64,000 nucleotides of DNA from Leptospiraceae bacterium. Its GTDB lineage: Bacteria; Spirochaetota; Leptospiria; Leptospirales; Leptonemataceae. The notes beneath the pieces are model-generated. The model searched no databases, was not told where the DNA came from, and saw nothing but the letters and a program-made list of their open reading frames with translations. The translations under genes were made by a program, and so were the position numbers. Positions 20,309 to 28,813 of this stretch are shown one piece after another (position 1 is the stretch's first letter; each line of letters starts with the position of its first letter). Location: contig JANXCF010000003.1 in NCBI GenBank assembly GCA_025059995.1, positions 186,001-250,000 of the forward strand. The letters are read 5' to 3'.

Positions 20309-21241
20309 TTAATTATATGTATTTTCAAATCTTTTCAAAAGTATGATGTTTTGATTTTGCAAAGTGTTGATTAGAAAATCTCTTAGAAAATAATTATCAA
20401 AATTGTTTATTTTATTTTCAATAATGTATTTAATTTCGTTTATGTAATTATTGACCTTTATCCATTCGACAAAAAAGGGATAACCACCTTGAGCTAAATT
20501 TTGAAATACCCTCTCATTAAAGAAGGGACTCAAGACCAAAAGGATTTCTTTTTTATCTTTGAAGACTTTTTCATAAAGAAATGAGAATATGGTTAGTTGT
20601 TCTTTAAGTTCTTTCCCGTATAGATTTGATAGTAAGACCAAATCATCCATATCTAAAAATGTTATACATGAAAGGATTTCTGAGTTTTGCTCTATGATAT
20701 ATGTATTAGTAAACTTTGAATATCGAATGAATTTATATAATGTCGTATGTTTTTCAAACTCTGGATCAATACTTTTTATAAAATCATATAACTTCTCGTA
20801 TTCATACTCAGATAGAGATAGCTTGCGAATAATTTTTTGTTTTCTAAGTCTCAATATGCGATTGCTGATAGAAATAATAATAAAAAGTAAAAAATAAAAA
20901 ACATTCATCAAGACAAAGCCATTCAAAAAATAATAAGAAAAAAAACTGATGATCGCCTTTATACTCAAAGCCAAATAACTAATGCCACTTGCGACCAAAA
21001 CCAATCCATTCAAAATCAAGGCATTATAAAGAAACCTTTTGAACATTTTTTCATGAAAAACTCTGTTGATGATGAAGATATAAGCCACTGAGATCTTTAG
21101 TGTAAAAACAAAAAAAAGAAAAAAATATGCATGAACTTCTAAATCCTCACGATTGGGATTAATCCACAAAAACTCATTATGAAGCAAAGGATAAAGGAAA
21201 GCAAAAAGATAAATAAAATCAATCACAACAAAAAATAACAT
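20309..21241 (-). CDS. membrane protein of unknown function
   Basis: A 310-residue protein I do not recognise. The first 130 or so residues form about four hydrophobic segments: about 2-20, 39-58, 72-95 and 103-127. A basic stretch (RILRLRKQKIIRK) then leads to a soluble, aromatic- and Ile-rich cytoplasmic domain of about 170 residues with no known motif. The arrangement resembles a membrane-anchored sensor or effector, but no function can be inferred. It has its own promoter (21251-21278) placed so close to the ATG that the mRNA would be leaderless; no Shine-Dalgarno is seen. It is divergent from the murF operon. Confidence 0.6.
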   Translation of the reverse strand: MLFFVVIDFIYLFAFLYPLLHNEFLWINPNREDLEVHAYFFLFFVFTLKISVAYIFIINRVFHEKMFKRFLYNALILNGLVLVASGISYLALSIKAIISFFSYYFLNGFVLMNVFYFLLFIIISISNRILRLRKQKIIRKLSLSEYEYEKLYDFIKSIDPEFEKHTTLYKFIRYSKFTNTYIIEQNSEILSCITFLDMDDLVLLSNLYGKELKEQLTIFSFLYEKVFKDKKEILLVLSPFFNERVFQNLAQGGYPFFVEWIKVNNYINEIKYIIENKINNFDNYFLRDFLINTLQNQNIILLKRFENTYN

Positions 21242-21250
21242 AATGAATTT

Positions 21251-21278
21251 ACTATAACCTCAGCAAAATAAAAGTCAA
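21251..21278 (-). promoter_or_regulatory. promoter of the 20309-21241 gene, leaderless geometry
   Basis: TTGACT (21273-21278) and TATAGT (21251-21256) with a 16-base spacer on the minus strand. Only nine bases lie between the -10 and the ATG, so the predicted start of transcription is within about three bases of the start codon. Confidence 0.6.
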
Positions 21279-21396
21279 TTTTTTTAAGATTAGATAATAC
21301 TTTATCATCCGCAATATTCGCTTTGATGTGATTTTGTTTTTTGTTATTTTCCAAGTTTCTTAGCAATAAAAATTTCTATGAAACCTCCTCCAACAA

Positions 21397-21415
21397 AAAA
21401 CTAGAAACTAGTTTT
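21397..21415 (+). repeat. perfect 8-bp inverted repeat upstream of murF
   Basis: AAAACTAG, three A residues, then CTAGTTTT. The symmetry could be a repressor site or a short RNA hairpin in the leader of the murF-mraY-murD-ftsW-murG operon, about 140 bases before the start. There is no U-tract after it, so a terminator is unlikely. Confidence 0.4.
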
Positions 21416-21552
21416 GGATTATTTTCAGGCTTCCCTTTAATTACGAAACCTCTGCACAGATCTTTTCTTCTGCATATTGCAAAGGTGAATCCAAATAATA
21501 ACCACCTATCAAAATTGATTTGCTTTAACTTCGGCAAAATAAAAAAGATTGC

Positions 21553-23076
21553 TTGAAGATCCTTTCTTTAAAAAAAGCGAATATGTTTTTTTTGACAGAA
21601 AAACAAAAAAAGCTTTTTTTTGAGGTTTTTTCTTACAACAAAGAAAAAAAAGGATTTGAAGTTTATAACGAAAATCTTTCCATCCCAAAAATTGAATTCG
21701 ATACGAGAAAGATACAAACCGATGATTGCTTTTTTATCGCCCTGCAGTCCCAACGAGATGGGCATGATTTCGTGATGGATGCAGTCAAAAAAAAAGTCAA
21801 AGGTATCATCATCAACGAAGCCAAAAAAAACGAAATCCTCGATCAAATCCAAAAAAATAATCCAGACTATGAACTATATGTGATCATCGTTGAAGATACT
21901 TTGTCTTTTCTACACAAAATGGCAGAAATTCAAAGAAATGAATTTCTGGGATTGGTGATTGGAGTTTTAGGTTCAAACGGAAAAACTTCTACCAAAGATT
22001 TTTTATGTGAGTTGCTGAATTCTCTTCAACCTACTTTTTGTTCGAAAGAAAGTTTTAACAATCATATTGGCGTTCCACTTACAATCTTAAACAAACCGAA
22101 CGAAGCAAAAATCATAATTGTGGAAATGGGAATGAACCACAAAGGAGAAATTAAATTTCTTACTTCCCTTACTAAGCCGGATGTCTTTTGTATCCCATCA
22201 ATTGGTAGAGAGCACATGGCGTTTTTTTCTTCGTTAGAAGAAGTAGCAAGAGCAGAATTAGAATTCTTGGATTTCCTAAACGAAAATCATTATGTCTTCT
22301 ATCCCAGTGGAGCTCCTCTAAAAGAAGAATTACTTGTTGCTCAAAAACAAAAAAACTTCACTTTAATCTTTTTCGAACTTTCTACGAAAGAAAACGGTTT
22401 TGAATATGAAAGCAAACTCCAAGAAAAGGTCCTTCTTGCAAAAGGCTTGTTTTCTAAAAATACGATCCAGTGGAAAAACGTAAAAATCAAAAACCAAAAG
22501 CTTCATCATTTTGGGCTTTATAGTAACTTATTTTTGAGCCTTTTGGTTTATGAGTTTGTTTTCAAAACTCCTCTGAGCTCTGAAGTTCTTGAGAAGTTAG
22601 AAAATCTAAAACCTACTTCTAAACACCGATTCGAAATCCACCAACAAAAAGGGATAACAATCATCGATGATTCTTACAATGCCAATCCTGATTCTTTTCT
22701 TTCTGCTATCCAATCCATTGTAGAACTTTTCAATCCTCATCGTAAAAAAAACGTAGGTTGTTTTATCGGACACATGGCAGAATTAGGAGATTTTAGCGAA
22801 ATCTCCCATCGGGAAATAGGAAGAGTTCTCGCCGAGAATGATTTTCACCTACTTGGAGTTTGTGGTAATTCTGACGTTTTGTTTCTTTCTGATGAATATC
22901 GTAAATACAAAAATCACGTTGTCCCTTATTTTGAAAGTAGTGAATTACTTGCAGAAAATCTTACGAATCTAAATTTGCCCTTTGACCAATACGAAATCCT
23001 TTTTATAAAAGGTTCTCGTTCAGCAAAAATGGAACGTATCACTCAAAAACTTCTCGAGGTATTACAAAATGTTTGA
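21553..23076 (+). CDS. murF: UDP-N-acetylmuramoyl-tripeptide--D-alanyl-D-alanine ligase
   Basis: A 507-residue Mur ligase adding the D-Ala-D-Ala dipeptide to the cytoplasmic peptidoglycan precursor with ATP. The N-terminal UDP-binding domain has FDTRKIQTDDCFFIAL. The ATP P-loop is GSNGKTSTKDF, then EMGMNHKGEI, and the C-terminal ligase domain has IIDDSYNANPDSFLSAI. The start is uncertain: 21553 is a TTG with a weak site, while an ATG at 21583 would shorten the protein by ten residues and still keep all conserved parts. It overlaps mraY by 8 bases and is the first gene of the cell-wall cluster in this window. Confidence 0.93.
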   Translation: MKILSLKKANMFFLTEKQKKLFFEVFSYNKEKKGFEVYNENLSIPKIEFDTRKIQTDDCFFIALQSQRDGHDFVMDAVKKKVKGIIINEAKKNEILDQIQKNNPDYELYVIIVEDTLSFLHKMAEIQRNEFLGLVIGVLGSNGKTSTKDFLCELLNSLQPTFCSKESFNNHIGVPLTILNKPNEAKIIIVEMGMNHKGEIKFLTSLTKPDVFCIPSIGREHMAFFSSLEEVARAELEFLDFLNENHYVFYPSGAPLKEELLVAQKQKNFTLIFFELSTKENGFEYESKLQEKVLLAKGLFSKNTIQWKNVKIKNQKLHHFGLYSNLFLSLLVYEFVFKTPLSSEVLEKLENLKPTSKHRFEIHQQKGITIIDDSYNANPDSFLSAIQSIVELFNPHRKKNVGCFIGHMAELGDFSEISHREIGRVLAENDFHLLGVCGNSDVLFLSDEYRKYKNHVVPYFESSELLAENLTNLNLPFDQYEILFIKGSRSAKMERITQKLLEVLQNV

Positions 23077-24178
23077 ATACATTTATACTAATTTCGATGT
23101 TCCTGGATATTTTCGTATTTTTGGCTACGTTAGTTTTCGTGCTGTTTTAGCAGGATTGACTTCGATGTTAATTGTTTTTATCACAGGGGATCGAGTGATT
23201 TTGTGGTTGAAAAAGCTCAAATTTGGCGAAACCATCCGAGATGACGGACCTAAATCTCATCAATCAAAAGCAGGAACCCCCACAATGGGCGGGATTTTGA
23301 TTCTTTTTAGCTTGACGGTTTCGAGTTTACTTTTTGGGAATTTTGACAATATCTATTTTAATTTGCTTCTTTATTGCACCATACTTTTAGGGTTTATTGG
23401 ATTTTGGGATGACTATACAAAAGTAGTTTTGAAGAACAAAAATGGACTTCGAGCAAGAACCAAATTACTTCTAACTTTGATTGTAGCTACGTTTTTTCTT
23501 TATGTTTATTACACATCAACACCCACAACAGTCGTAAGAGAAAATGGGATAACTTATAACATCACATCTTTGTTTATTCCGTTTTTGAAGAATCCTGTTT
23601 GGACCATGCCCTTATGGGTGGCATTACTTCTTTGGTATTTTGCTATTTTAGGAACCATTCACGGAGTGAATTTGACTGATGGTCTTGACGGATTAGCCAT
23701 AGGGAATGTCTCCATTGCTACGATAACTTTGGGAGCTTTTGCTTACTTGACGGGAACTCCAAGAATTGCCGATTACTTAAACATTCCTTACGTTCAAGGT
23801 GCCCATGAAATTGCTGTTTTTCTATCTGCATTAGCAGGAGCTGGGATTGGCTTTCTGTGGTTCAACGCACCCCCTGCCCAAGTATTTATGGGAGATACGG
23901 GCTCTTTGGCTTTGGGTGGTGCTTTGGGAATGACCATCATCATCATCAAAAAAGAAATCTTGTTTTTGGTTTTGGGAGGAGTGTTTCTCGTAGAAGCTCT
24001 TTCTGTTATCATTCAAGTCGTATCTTTTAAGCTCACAGGGAAGCGGGTTTTCAAGATGGCACCCATCCATCATCACTTTGAACTCTCGGGATGGCCAGAA
24101 ACAAGAGTGGTTATCCGCTTCTGGTTGATTGGAATCATCTTGTCTTTGATTGCTATTTCAACCCTTCGCTTACAATAA
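23069..24178 (+). CDS. mraY: phospho-N-acetylmuramoyl-pentapeptide-transferase
   Basis: A 369-residue polytopic membrane enzyme that transfers phospho-MurNAc-pentapeptide to undecaprenyl phosphate, giving lipid I. Diagnostic segments are GTPTMGGILIL, FWDDYTKVVLKNKNGL with the Asp pair, NLTDGLDGLAIG, FMGDTGSLALGGALG and MAPIHHHFELSGW. About ten membrane segments can be traced. It overlaps murF at the start, and its stop shares a base with the murD start (TAATG). Confidence 0.97.
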   Translation: MFEYIYTNFDVPGYFRIFGYVSFRAVLAGLTSMLIVFITGDRVILWLKKLKFGETIRDDGPKSHQSKAGTPTMGGILILFSLTVSSLLFGNFDNIYFNLLLYCTILLGFIGFWDDYTKVVLKNKNGLRARTKLLLTLIVATFFLYVYYTSTPTTVVRENGITYNITSLFIPFLKNPVWTMPLWVALLLWYFAILGTIHGVNLTDGLDGLAIGNVSIATITLGAFAYLTGTPRIADYLNIPYVQGAHEIAVFLSALAGAGIGFLWFNAPPAQVFMGDTGSLALGGALGMTIIIIKKEILFLVLGGVFLVEALSVIIQVVSFKLTGKRVFKMAPIHHHFELSGWPETRVVIRFWLIGIILSLIAISTLRLQ

Positions 24179-25605
24179 TGGATTTGTCTTCTTCTTTTTT
24201 GGTGTTGGGTGCAGGAGGAGTTAGTGGCACATCTACTTTGAAGTTACTTCAAGTTTTTACAAAAAAAATCTATGCTTACGATGACAATCCTCAACTTTTC
24301 TTTCCTGAGCCTGTGATTTCTCTTTCTCAAGAAAAGCATCTCTTCTCTGACCAAAATGCTTTTAGAGATTTTTTAAATAATAATGCCATTTCCTATGCCA
24401 TCATTTCGCCTGGTTTCCCCCGAGCTTCCAACATAGTGAAAACCATAGAGGAAAACGGCATCCCTGTAATCGGAGAATTGGATTTTGGGTATTATGTGAT
24501 TTTTCATGTTCTCAAAAAAATGCCTTTTGTAATTGCCATCACGGGAACCGACGGAAAATCCACAACCACTCACCTCACGGCACATCTTCTTCGAAGTGTG
24601 GGAGTATACGCAATCGAATGCGGAAACTACGGCTTACCTCTAACAGAAATTGCTTGGGAAAATCTTATTAACCATAAACCCATTCCTGAGGTTTTAGTGG
24701 TAGAGGCATCATCGTATCAATTAGAAAAGCTTTTTTATTTTGCCCCCGATGTCAGCATGATCTTAAATATCTCTGAAGATCATATGGATCGGTATGTTTC
24801 TTTTCGAGAGTATCTTCAAGCAAAGCTCAATATCGTATCTTTATGTCATCAAGATCAAATCTTACTCATAAACAAACAAATCGTAGAAAAAGCAAGAGAA
24901 CTTCAAATTCCATCATCCATCCAACATGTAAAAAACATTATCATAGACGAAGAAGAAGTAAAAACATCTAATTATATCGAACTCTACGACCAAAAATTCT
25001 TTTGGAAAGACTTCCCAGTGGATAATCCCCACAATCGTGTGAATGCCTGGTTTTCCCTCAAAGCAATCGAAATATGCTTTCAAAAAAGAAATCAAATCTA
25101 CGACCAAAATGATCTAATCAATGGATTAAAAAACTTTCAAGGACTGCCATATCGACTTCAGAAAGTCAAAACCCACAAAAATATACTTTTTGTAAATGAC
25201 AGTAAATCGACTACAGTTCAATCTTTACTTTCGGCTATTCGAGCCTACCAACACGCAAACATTTTTCTTTTGATGGGAGGATTGGATAAAAACTTGGATT
25301 TTACTCCTATCAAAAACCTTGATGTTTTCTTAAAGAAGCTCTGGATTTTTCCTTATGGGAGTGCAGCAAAAAAAATTCAAAATCAACTGGGATTAGAAAA
25401 ATCTTATGCAAATTTAGAGGAAGCCTTCTTGGCACTTCTTGATTCTCTAAAAAGTCTTCATCAACCCCATCAACCCAATGAAGAATACGTAATCCTTCTT
25501 AGCCCTGCCTGTGCCTCGATGGATCAATACAAAAACTACAAAGAACGTGGAGAACATTTTAATGCCTTAATTCAAAAATACGAATCTATATGGAAAGAAA
25601 TCTGA
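24178..25605 (+). CDS. murD: UDP-N-acetylmuramoylalanine--D-glutamate ligase
   Basis: A 475-residue Mur ligase adding D-glutamate to UDP-MurNAc-L-Ala. An N-terminal nucleotide-binding fold (LVLGAGGVSG) is followed by the ATP loop ITGTDGKSTTTHLTAHLL, EASSYQLEKL and the C-terminal VNDSKSTTVQSLLSAI. The P-loop reads GTDGKST, where most MurD proteins have GTNGKST; this conservative change is probably tolerated. I take the ATG at 24178, overlapping the mraY stop, instead of a longer in-frame start inside mraY, because the conserved N-terminal fold begins right after it. It overlaps ftsW by 16 bases. Confidence 0.95.
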   Translation: MDLSSSFLVLGAGGVSGTSTLKLLQVFTKKIYAYDDNPQLFFPEPVISLSQEKHLFSDQNAFRDFLNNNAISYAIISPGFPRASNIVKTIEENGIPVIGELDFGYYVIFHVLKKMPFVIAITGTDGKSTTTHLTAHLLRSVGVYAIECGNYGLPLTEIAWENLINHKPIPEVLVVEASSYQLEKLFYFAPDVSMILNISEDHMDRYVSFREYLQAKLNIVSLCHQDQILLINKQIVEKARELQIPSSIQHVKNIIIDEEEVKTSNYIELYDQKFFWKDFPVDNPHNRVNAWFSLKAIEICFQKRNQIYDQNDLINGLKNFQGLPYRLQKVKTHKNILFVNDSKSTTVQSLLSAIRAYQHANIFLLMGGLDKNLDFTPIKNLDVFLKKLWIFPYGSAAKKIQNQLGLEKSYANLEEAFLALLDSLKSLHQPHQPNEEYVILLSPACASMDQYKNYKERGEHFNALIQKYESIWKEI

Positions 25606-26711
25606 AATTTGATTTTGTATTTTTAGTATTGATTTTTCTTTTGAGTCTTTTGGGATTGTGGTATTTGTATTCTTCTTCTTCTATTATTGCGTATCATAAA
25701 TTTAATGATGCTTTTTACTACTCCAATAAACAAACCCTCTGGCATGTGATCGGATATGTTATGTTGATAATCACCATGTTGTTGGATATCCATTTGATAA
25801 AGAAATTTTATAAATTGATTTTATATTTCTCTATTTTACTTCTCGGGTTAGTGTTTTTTCCGGGTTTGGGAAAGTCTGTTAGTTCAGATGAATTTTCGTT
25901 TGATTTTCGTAGGTGGATTCAGATTGGAAACATTTCCATCCAACCATCTGAGTTCGTCAAAATTGCTTTTTTGTTATACTTAGCGGTGATTTTGGAAAAG
26001 TATCCATTAGAAAATTTCCGTGATTTTAAGCGAAATGGTGTTCTTTTTCTGCCAATTGGCGTGATATTCGTTCTTTTGTATTTTCAACCCCATTATGGAA
26101 CGTTGATTCTTTTGTTTTTGACTTTGATTGCATTGCTTTATATATCTGGATTTCCCTTCAAAAAGATTCTCATTGGTTTTGTAGTTGTTTTGATTTTTCT
26201 TGGAATTTTAGCTATTTTACAACCCTATCGTTATGAAAGAATCTTGGTTTGGTTGAACCCCTATGAATATCAATACAACAAAGGATATCAATTAGTGATG
26301 TCCTTTCGTGCATTTAAAGAAGGGGGATTGTGGGGAATGGACATTCATCAAGGGGTTGCTCATCGATACTTAACCTTTGGACATACGGATTTTATTTTTT
26401 CTTTGATTTCTGAAAGTCATGGTGTGATGGGGTGTTTGTTGCTTTTGTTTTTATATGTCCTTTTGTTGGTTCGAGGTGTGATGTTGGTAAAAAATATTTC
26501 AGAGCCATTTCGCTTTTACTTTTCGAGTGGGATTTTGTTGATTTTTGGTCTACAAGTTTGGATCAATATTTCTGTTTCTACGGGGCTTTTACCTACAACA
26601 GGGATTGGTCTTCCATTTGTTAGTTATGGTGGGTCTTCTTTGATTAGTTATTACATCATGATGGGCTTGTTCCTAAACTTAACCAACAAAGAAAAAGAAC
26701 ATGGAACTTAG
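25590..26711 (+). CDS. ftsW: SEDS-family glycosyltransferase FtsW
   Basis: A 373-residue, ten-segment membrane protein of the SEDS family (FtsW/RodA), peptidoglycan polymerases acting with class B PBPs. Motifs include SIQPSEFVKIAFLLYLA, FQPHYGTLILL and the extracytoplasmic/TM signature GLLPTTGIGLPFVSYGGSSLI. Its location between murD and murG identifies it as FtsW rather than RodA. It overlaps murD by 16 bases and murG by 11 bases, so it belongs to the tightly packed operon. Confidence 0.95.
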   Translation: MERNLKFDFVFLVLIFLLSLLGLWYLYSSSSIIAYHKFNDAFYYSNKQTLWHVIGYVMLIITMLLDIHLIKKFYKLILYFSILLLGLVFFPGLGKSVSSDEFSFDFRRWIQIGNISIQPSEFVKIAFLLYLAVILEKYPLENFRDFKRNGVLFLPIGVIFVLLYFQPHYGTLILLFLTLIALLYISGFPFKKILIGFVVVLIFLGILAILQPYRYERILVWLNPYEYQYNKGYQLVMSFRAFKEGGLWGMDIHQGVAHRYLTFGHTDFIFSLISESHGVMGCLLLLFLYVLLLVRGVMLVKNISEPFRFYFSSGILLIFGLQVWINISVSTGLLPTTGIGLPFVSYGGSSLISYYIMMGLFLNLTNKEKEHGT

Positions 26712-27774
26712 AGTTTTGATAGTTGCTGGAGGAACGGGTGGTCATATTTCTCCCGGCATTGCCTTATACGAAGCATTTCAAAAAGATTATCATGCGGAAA
26801 TATTAAGTTTAGAGAGAAATCGAAATTACCCAGATTTTCAAAAAAACTCTTTTTATCTGAACTTTTATGACGTTCCCCAATTTTCGTGGAATCTTTTTTC
26901 TATCTTTTGGTTTTTTTATAAAATCATTAGAGCTACGATTTATTCCATAAAATTAATAAAAAAACATCAATTTAATTTTATCGTCGGCATGGGGGGATAC
27001 CCAACCATACCAGCAATCATAGCAGGAATACTTCTTCGAAAAAAAATCTATCTTTGTGAACCGAATGCTTATCCAGGTCTTACTACAAGAGTGTTCTATC
27101 GCTTTGCTAAGAGGGTATTTTTGAACTTTACTTTGACGAAAGAATTTTCCCACATCCAGAAGAAAAGCATCCTCACAGGAAATCCCATACGGGAACGAGT
27201 CTTCAACAAAGCAAAAAAACGAAAAAGACACTCAAAAATCAAAACCATTTTTTTGGTGGGGGGAAGTCAAGGAGCTAAGCAACTCAACGAAATGATTCTC
27301 AACCTATGGAAAAGTTATCCTGATTTTTCACAGCAATTTGATTGGATCATCCAAACTGGTATTCCTCACTTCGAAAGATTTTCTCAAGAAGTTGAAGCCA
27401 TACCCTTCAGAAAGAAAATTGAATTTTTTGGTTTTTCAACGGAAATCGAAAAGTATTTCCAAAGAGCTGATTTGTTGATATCAAGAGCTGGGGCAGGTAT
27501 CATCACAGAAGGACTTCTTTATGAAATTCCTATGATTCTCATTCCATATCCCTATGCTAAAGACAACCACCAATATTACAATGCAAAAGCATTAGAAGAG
27601 CAACACTTAGCCATCACAATCCCAACAAAAACAACAGAACCCTACGAACTTTATGAAACCATTAAACAAATTAAAAATAATTTCGATAAATATAAATTAG
27701 CTTTTTCTCAAAAAAGAATCACAAAAAACCCATCAGAGATTATAAAAGAAATCATTGCTTCTGATGGCAGCTAG
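26701..27774 (+). CDS. murG: UDP-GlcNAc:lipid I GlcNAc transferase MurG
   Basis: A 357-residue GT28 glycosyltransferase that makes lipid II at the inner membrane face. The N-terminal glycine-rich loop GGTGGHISPGIALYE, the GMGGYPTIPAIIAG segment, LVGGSQGAKQLN and the donor-site region ISRAGAGIITEGLLYEIPMILIPYP are all present. It is the last gene of the murF-mraY-murD-ftsW-murG operon; murC, ftsQ, ftsA and ftsZ do not follow here. About 117 bases separate it from htpX. Confidence 0.97.
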   Translation: MELRVLIVAGGTGGHISPGIALYEAFQKDYHAEILSLERNRNYPDFQKNSFYLNFYDVPQFSWNLFSIFWFFYKIIRATIYSIKLIKKHQFNFIVGMGGYPTIPAIIAGILLRKKIYLCEPNAYPGLTTRVFYRFAKRVFLNFTLTKEFSHIQKKSILTGNPIRERVFNKAKKRKRHSKIKTIFLVGGSQGAKQLNEMILNLWKSYPDFSQQFDWIIQTGIPHFERFSQEVEAIPFRKKIEFFGFSTEIEKYFQRADLLISRAGAGIITEGLLYEIPMILIPYPYAKDNHQYYNAKALEEQHLAITIPTKTTEPYELYETIKQIKNNFDKYKLAFSQKRITKNPSEIIKEIIASDGS

Positions 27775-27891
27775 ATAAATTGAATTTTTCTTTTCATTTC
27801 TATTACAAAAGAGTTTACCCCTCAAAAAAGATTTTTAGTTGCCTTAAAAAGTATCAATATCTATTTTTGGATTTAGGATTTGGAGGTGAGT

Positions 27892-28779
27892 ATGGCGTGG
27901 TTTAAGAGAATCTTTTTGTTCGTTTTAACAAACATATTAATTATTATCACATTGACAATCGTCACAAGCCTTTTAGGAATACAACCTTACTTGAGTTCTG
28001 CAGGGATTGATCTTACTGCATTGGCAATCTTCAGCTTGATTTGGGGAATGGGAGGAGCGTTTATTTCCCTTTGGCTTTCGAAGTTCATGGCAAAAATGGC
28101 AATGGGGGTTCAAGAAATCACAATCGATGATCCCCAATATGGCTGGGTAGTGGAAAGAGTCTATACCCTTGCAAAAAGAGCTGGCTTAGAAAAGATGCCA
28201 GAAGTGGGAATTTACGAAAGCCCTGAACTAAATGCTTTTGCAACAGGTCCTTCAAAAAATAACTCTCTGGTTGCGGTTTCTACGGGTCTTATTGAAAACA
28301 TGGATCGAAATGCCGTTGACGGTGTTTTAGGGCACGAAGTTGCTCACATTGCCAATGGAGACATGGTAACCATGACCCTTCTTCAAGGAATAATTAATGC
28401 CTTTGTCATTTTCTTTGCAAGGATTATCGCTTTCATTATCAGCAATTTCGTCAAAGATGAAGAATTACAAACCTTCGTTCAATTTGGTGTTATTATCGTA
28501 TTAGAAATCCTCTTGAGCCTTTTGGGTATGATTGTGGTTGCGTGGTTCTCTCGTTATCGAGAATACCGGGCTGACGAAGGTGGTGCTAGACTCTCATCTC
28601 GTTCGAACATGATTCATGCATTAGAAACCCTCAAAAAATACTACGAAATCGAAGATCCGCGAGGAGAAGAATTAGCAACCTTCAAAATCAAAGGAAAGTC
28701 TGGTGGATTTTTAGCTCTCTTTGCAACTCACCCACCCTTGGACGATAGAATTGAACACCTAAAAAGCTTGAATATCTAA
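27892..28779 (+). CDS. htpX: membrane zinc protease HtpX
   Basis: A 295-residue M48B membrane metalloprotease involved in quality control of cytoplasmic-membrane proteins. Two N-terminal membrane segments (about 7-28 and 40-62) precede the zinc site HEVAH (H148, E149, H152), and the third ligand lies in the SRYREYRADEGGARL block. Two more hydrophobic segments flank it. The ATG at 27892 has a perfect GGAGGTGAG just upstream; an in-frame TTG at 27880 lies within that site and is rejected. It is transcribed alone and ends at a hairpin. Confidence 0.95.
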   Translation: MAWFKRIFLFVLTNILIIITLTIVTSLLGIQPYLSSAGIDLTALAIFSLIWGMGGAFISLWLSKFMAKMAMGVQEITIDDPQYGWVVERVYTLAKRAGLEKMPEVGIYESPELNAFATGPSKNNSLVAVSTGLIENMDRNAVDGVLGHEVAHIANGDMVTMTLLQGIINAFVIFFARIIAFIISNFVKDEELQTFVQFGVIIVLEILLSLLGMIVVAWFSRYREYRADEGGARLSSRSNMIHALETLKKYYEIEDPRGEELATFKIKGKSGGFLALFATHPPLDDRIEHLKSLNI

Positions 28780-28787
28780 ACTAAATG

Positions 28788-28813
28788 ATAGAAGGGAGTT
28801 ATTCCCCTTCTAT
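28788..28813 (+). terminator. terminator after htpX, possibly bidirectional
   Basis: A 9-bp perfect stem, ATAGAAGGG / CCCTTCTAT, with an 8-base loop starts nine bases after the htpX stop and is followed by TCTATTTTTTC. It overlaps the last codons of the convergent bioA gene, so it may end transcription from both sides. Confidence 0.7.

Larger units (their letters stand above)
21242..21552. other. 311-base divergent intergenic region before murF
   Basis: It separates the minus-strand membrane-protein gene from murF. It holds the promoter of the former at 21251-21278 and a perfect 8-bp hairpin at 21397-21415. A 71-codon plus-strand frame (21341-21556) has no features of a real gene. The promoter of the cell-wall operon must be here or nearby, but I cannot point to a convincing pair of hexamers. 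Confidence 0.5.

Noticed and set aside
21341-21556. 71-codon plus-strand frame just before murF
   Set aside because: No ribosome-binding site or motif, and it spans a palindrome in the likely regulatory region.
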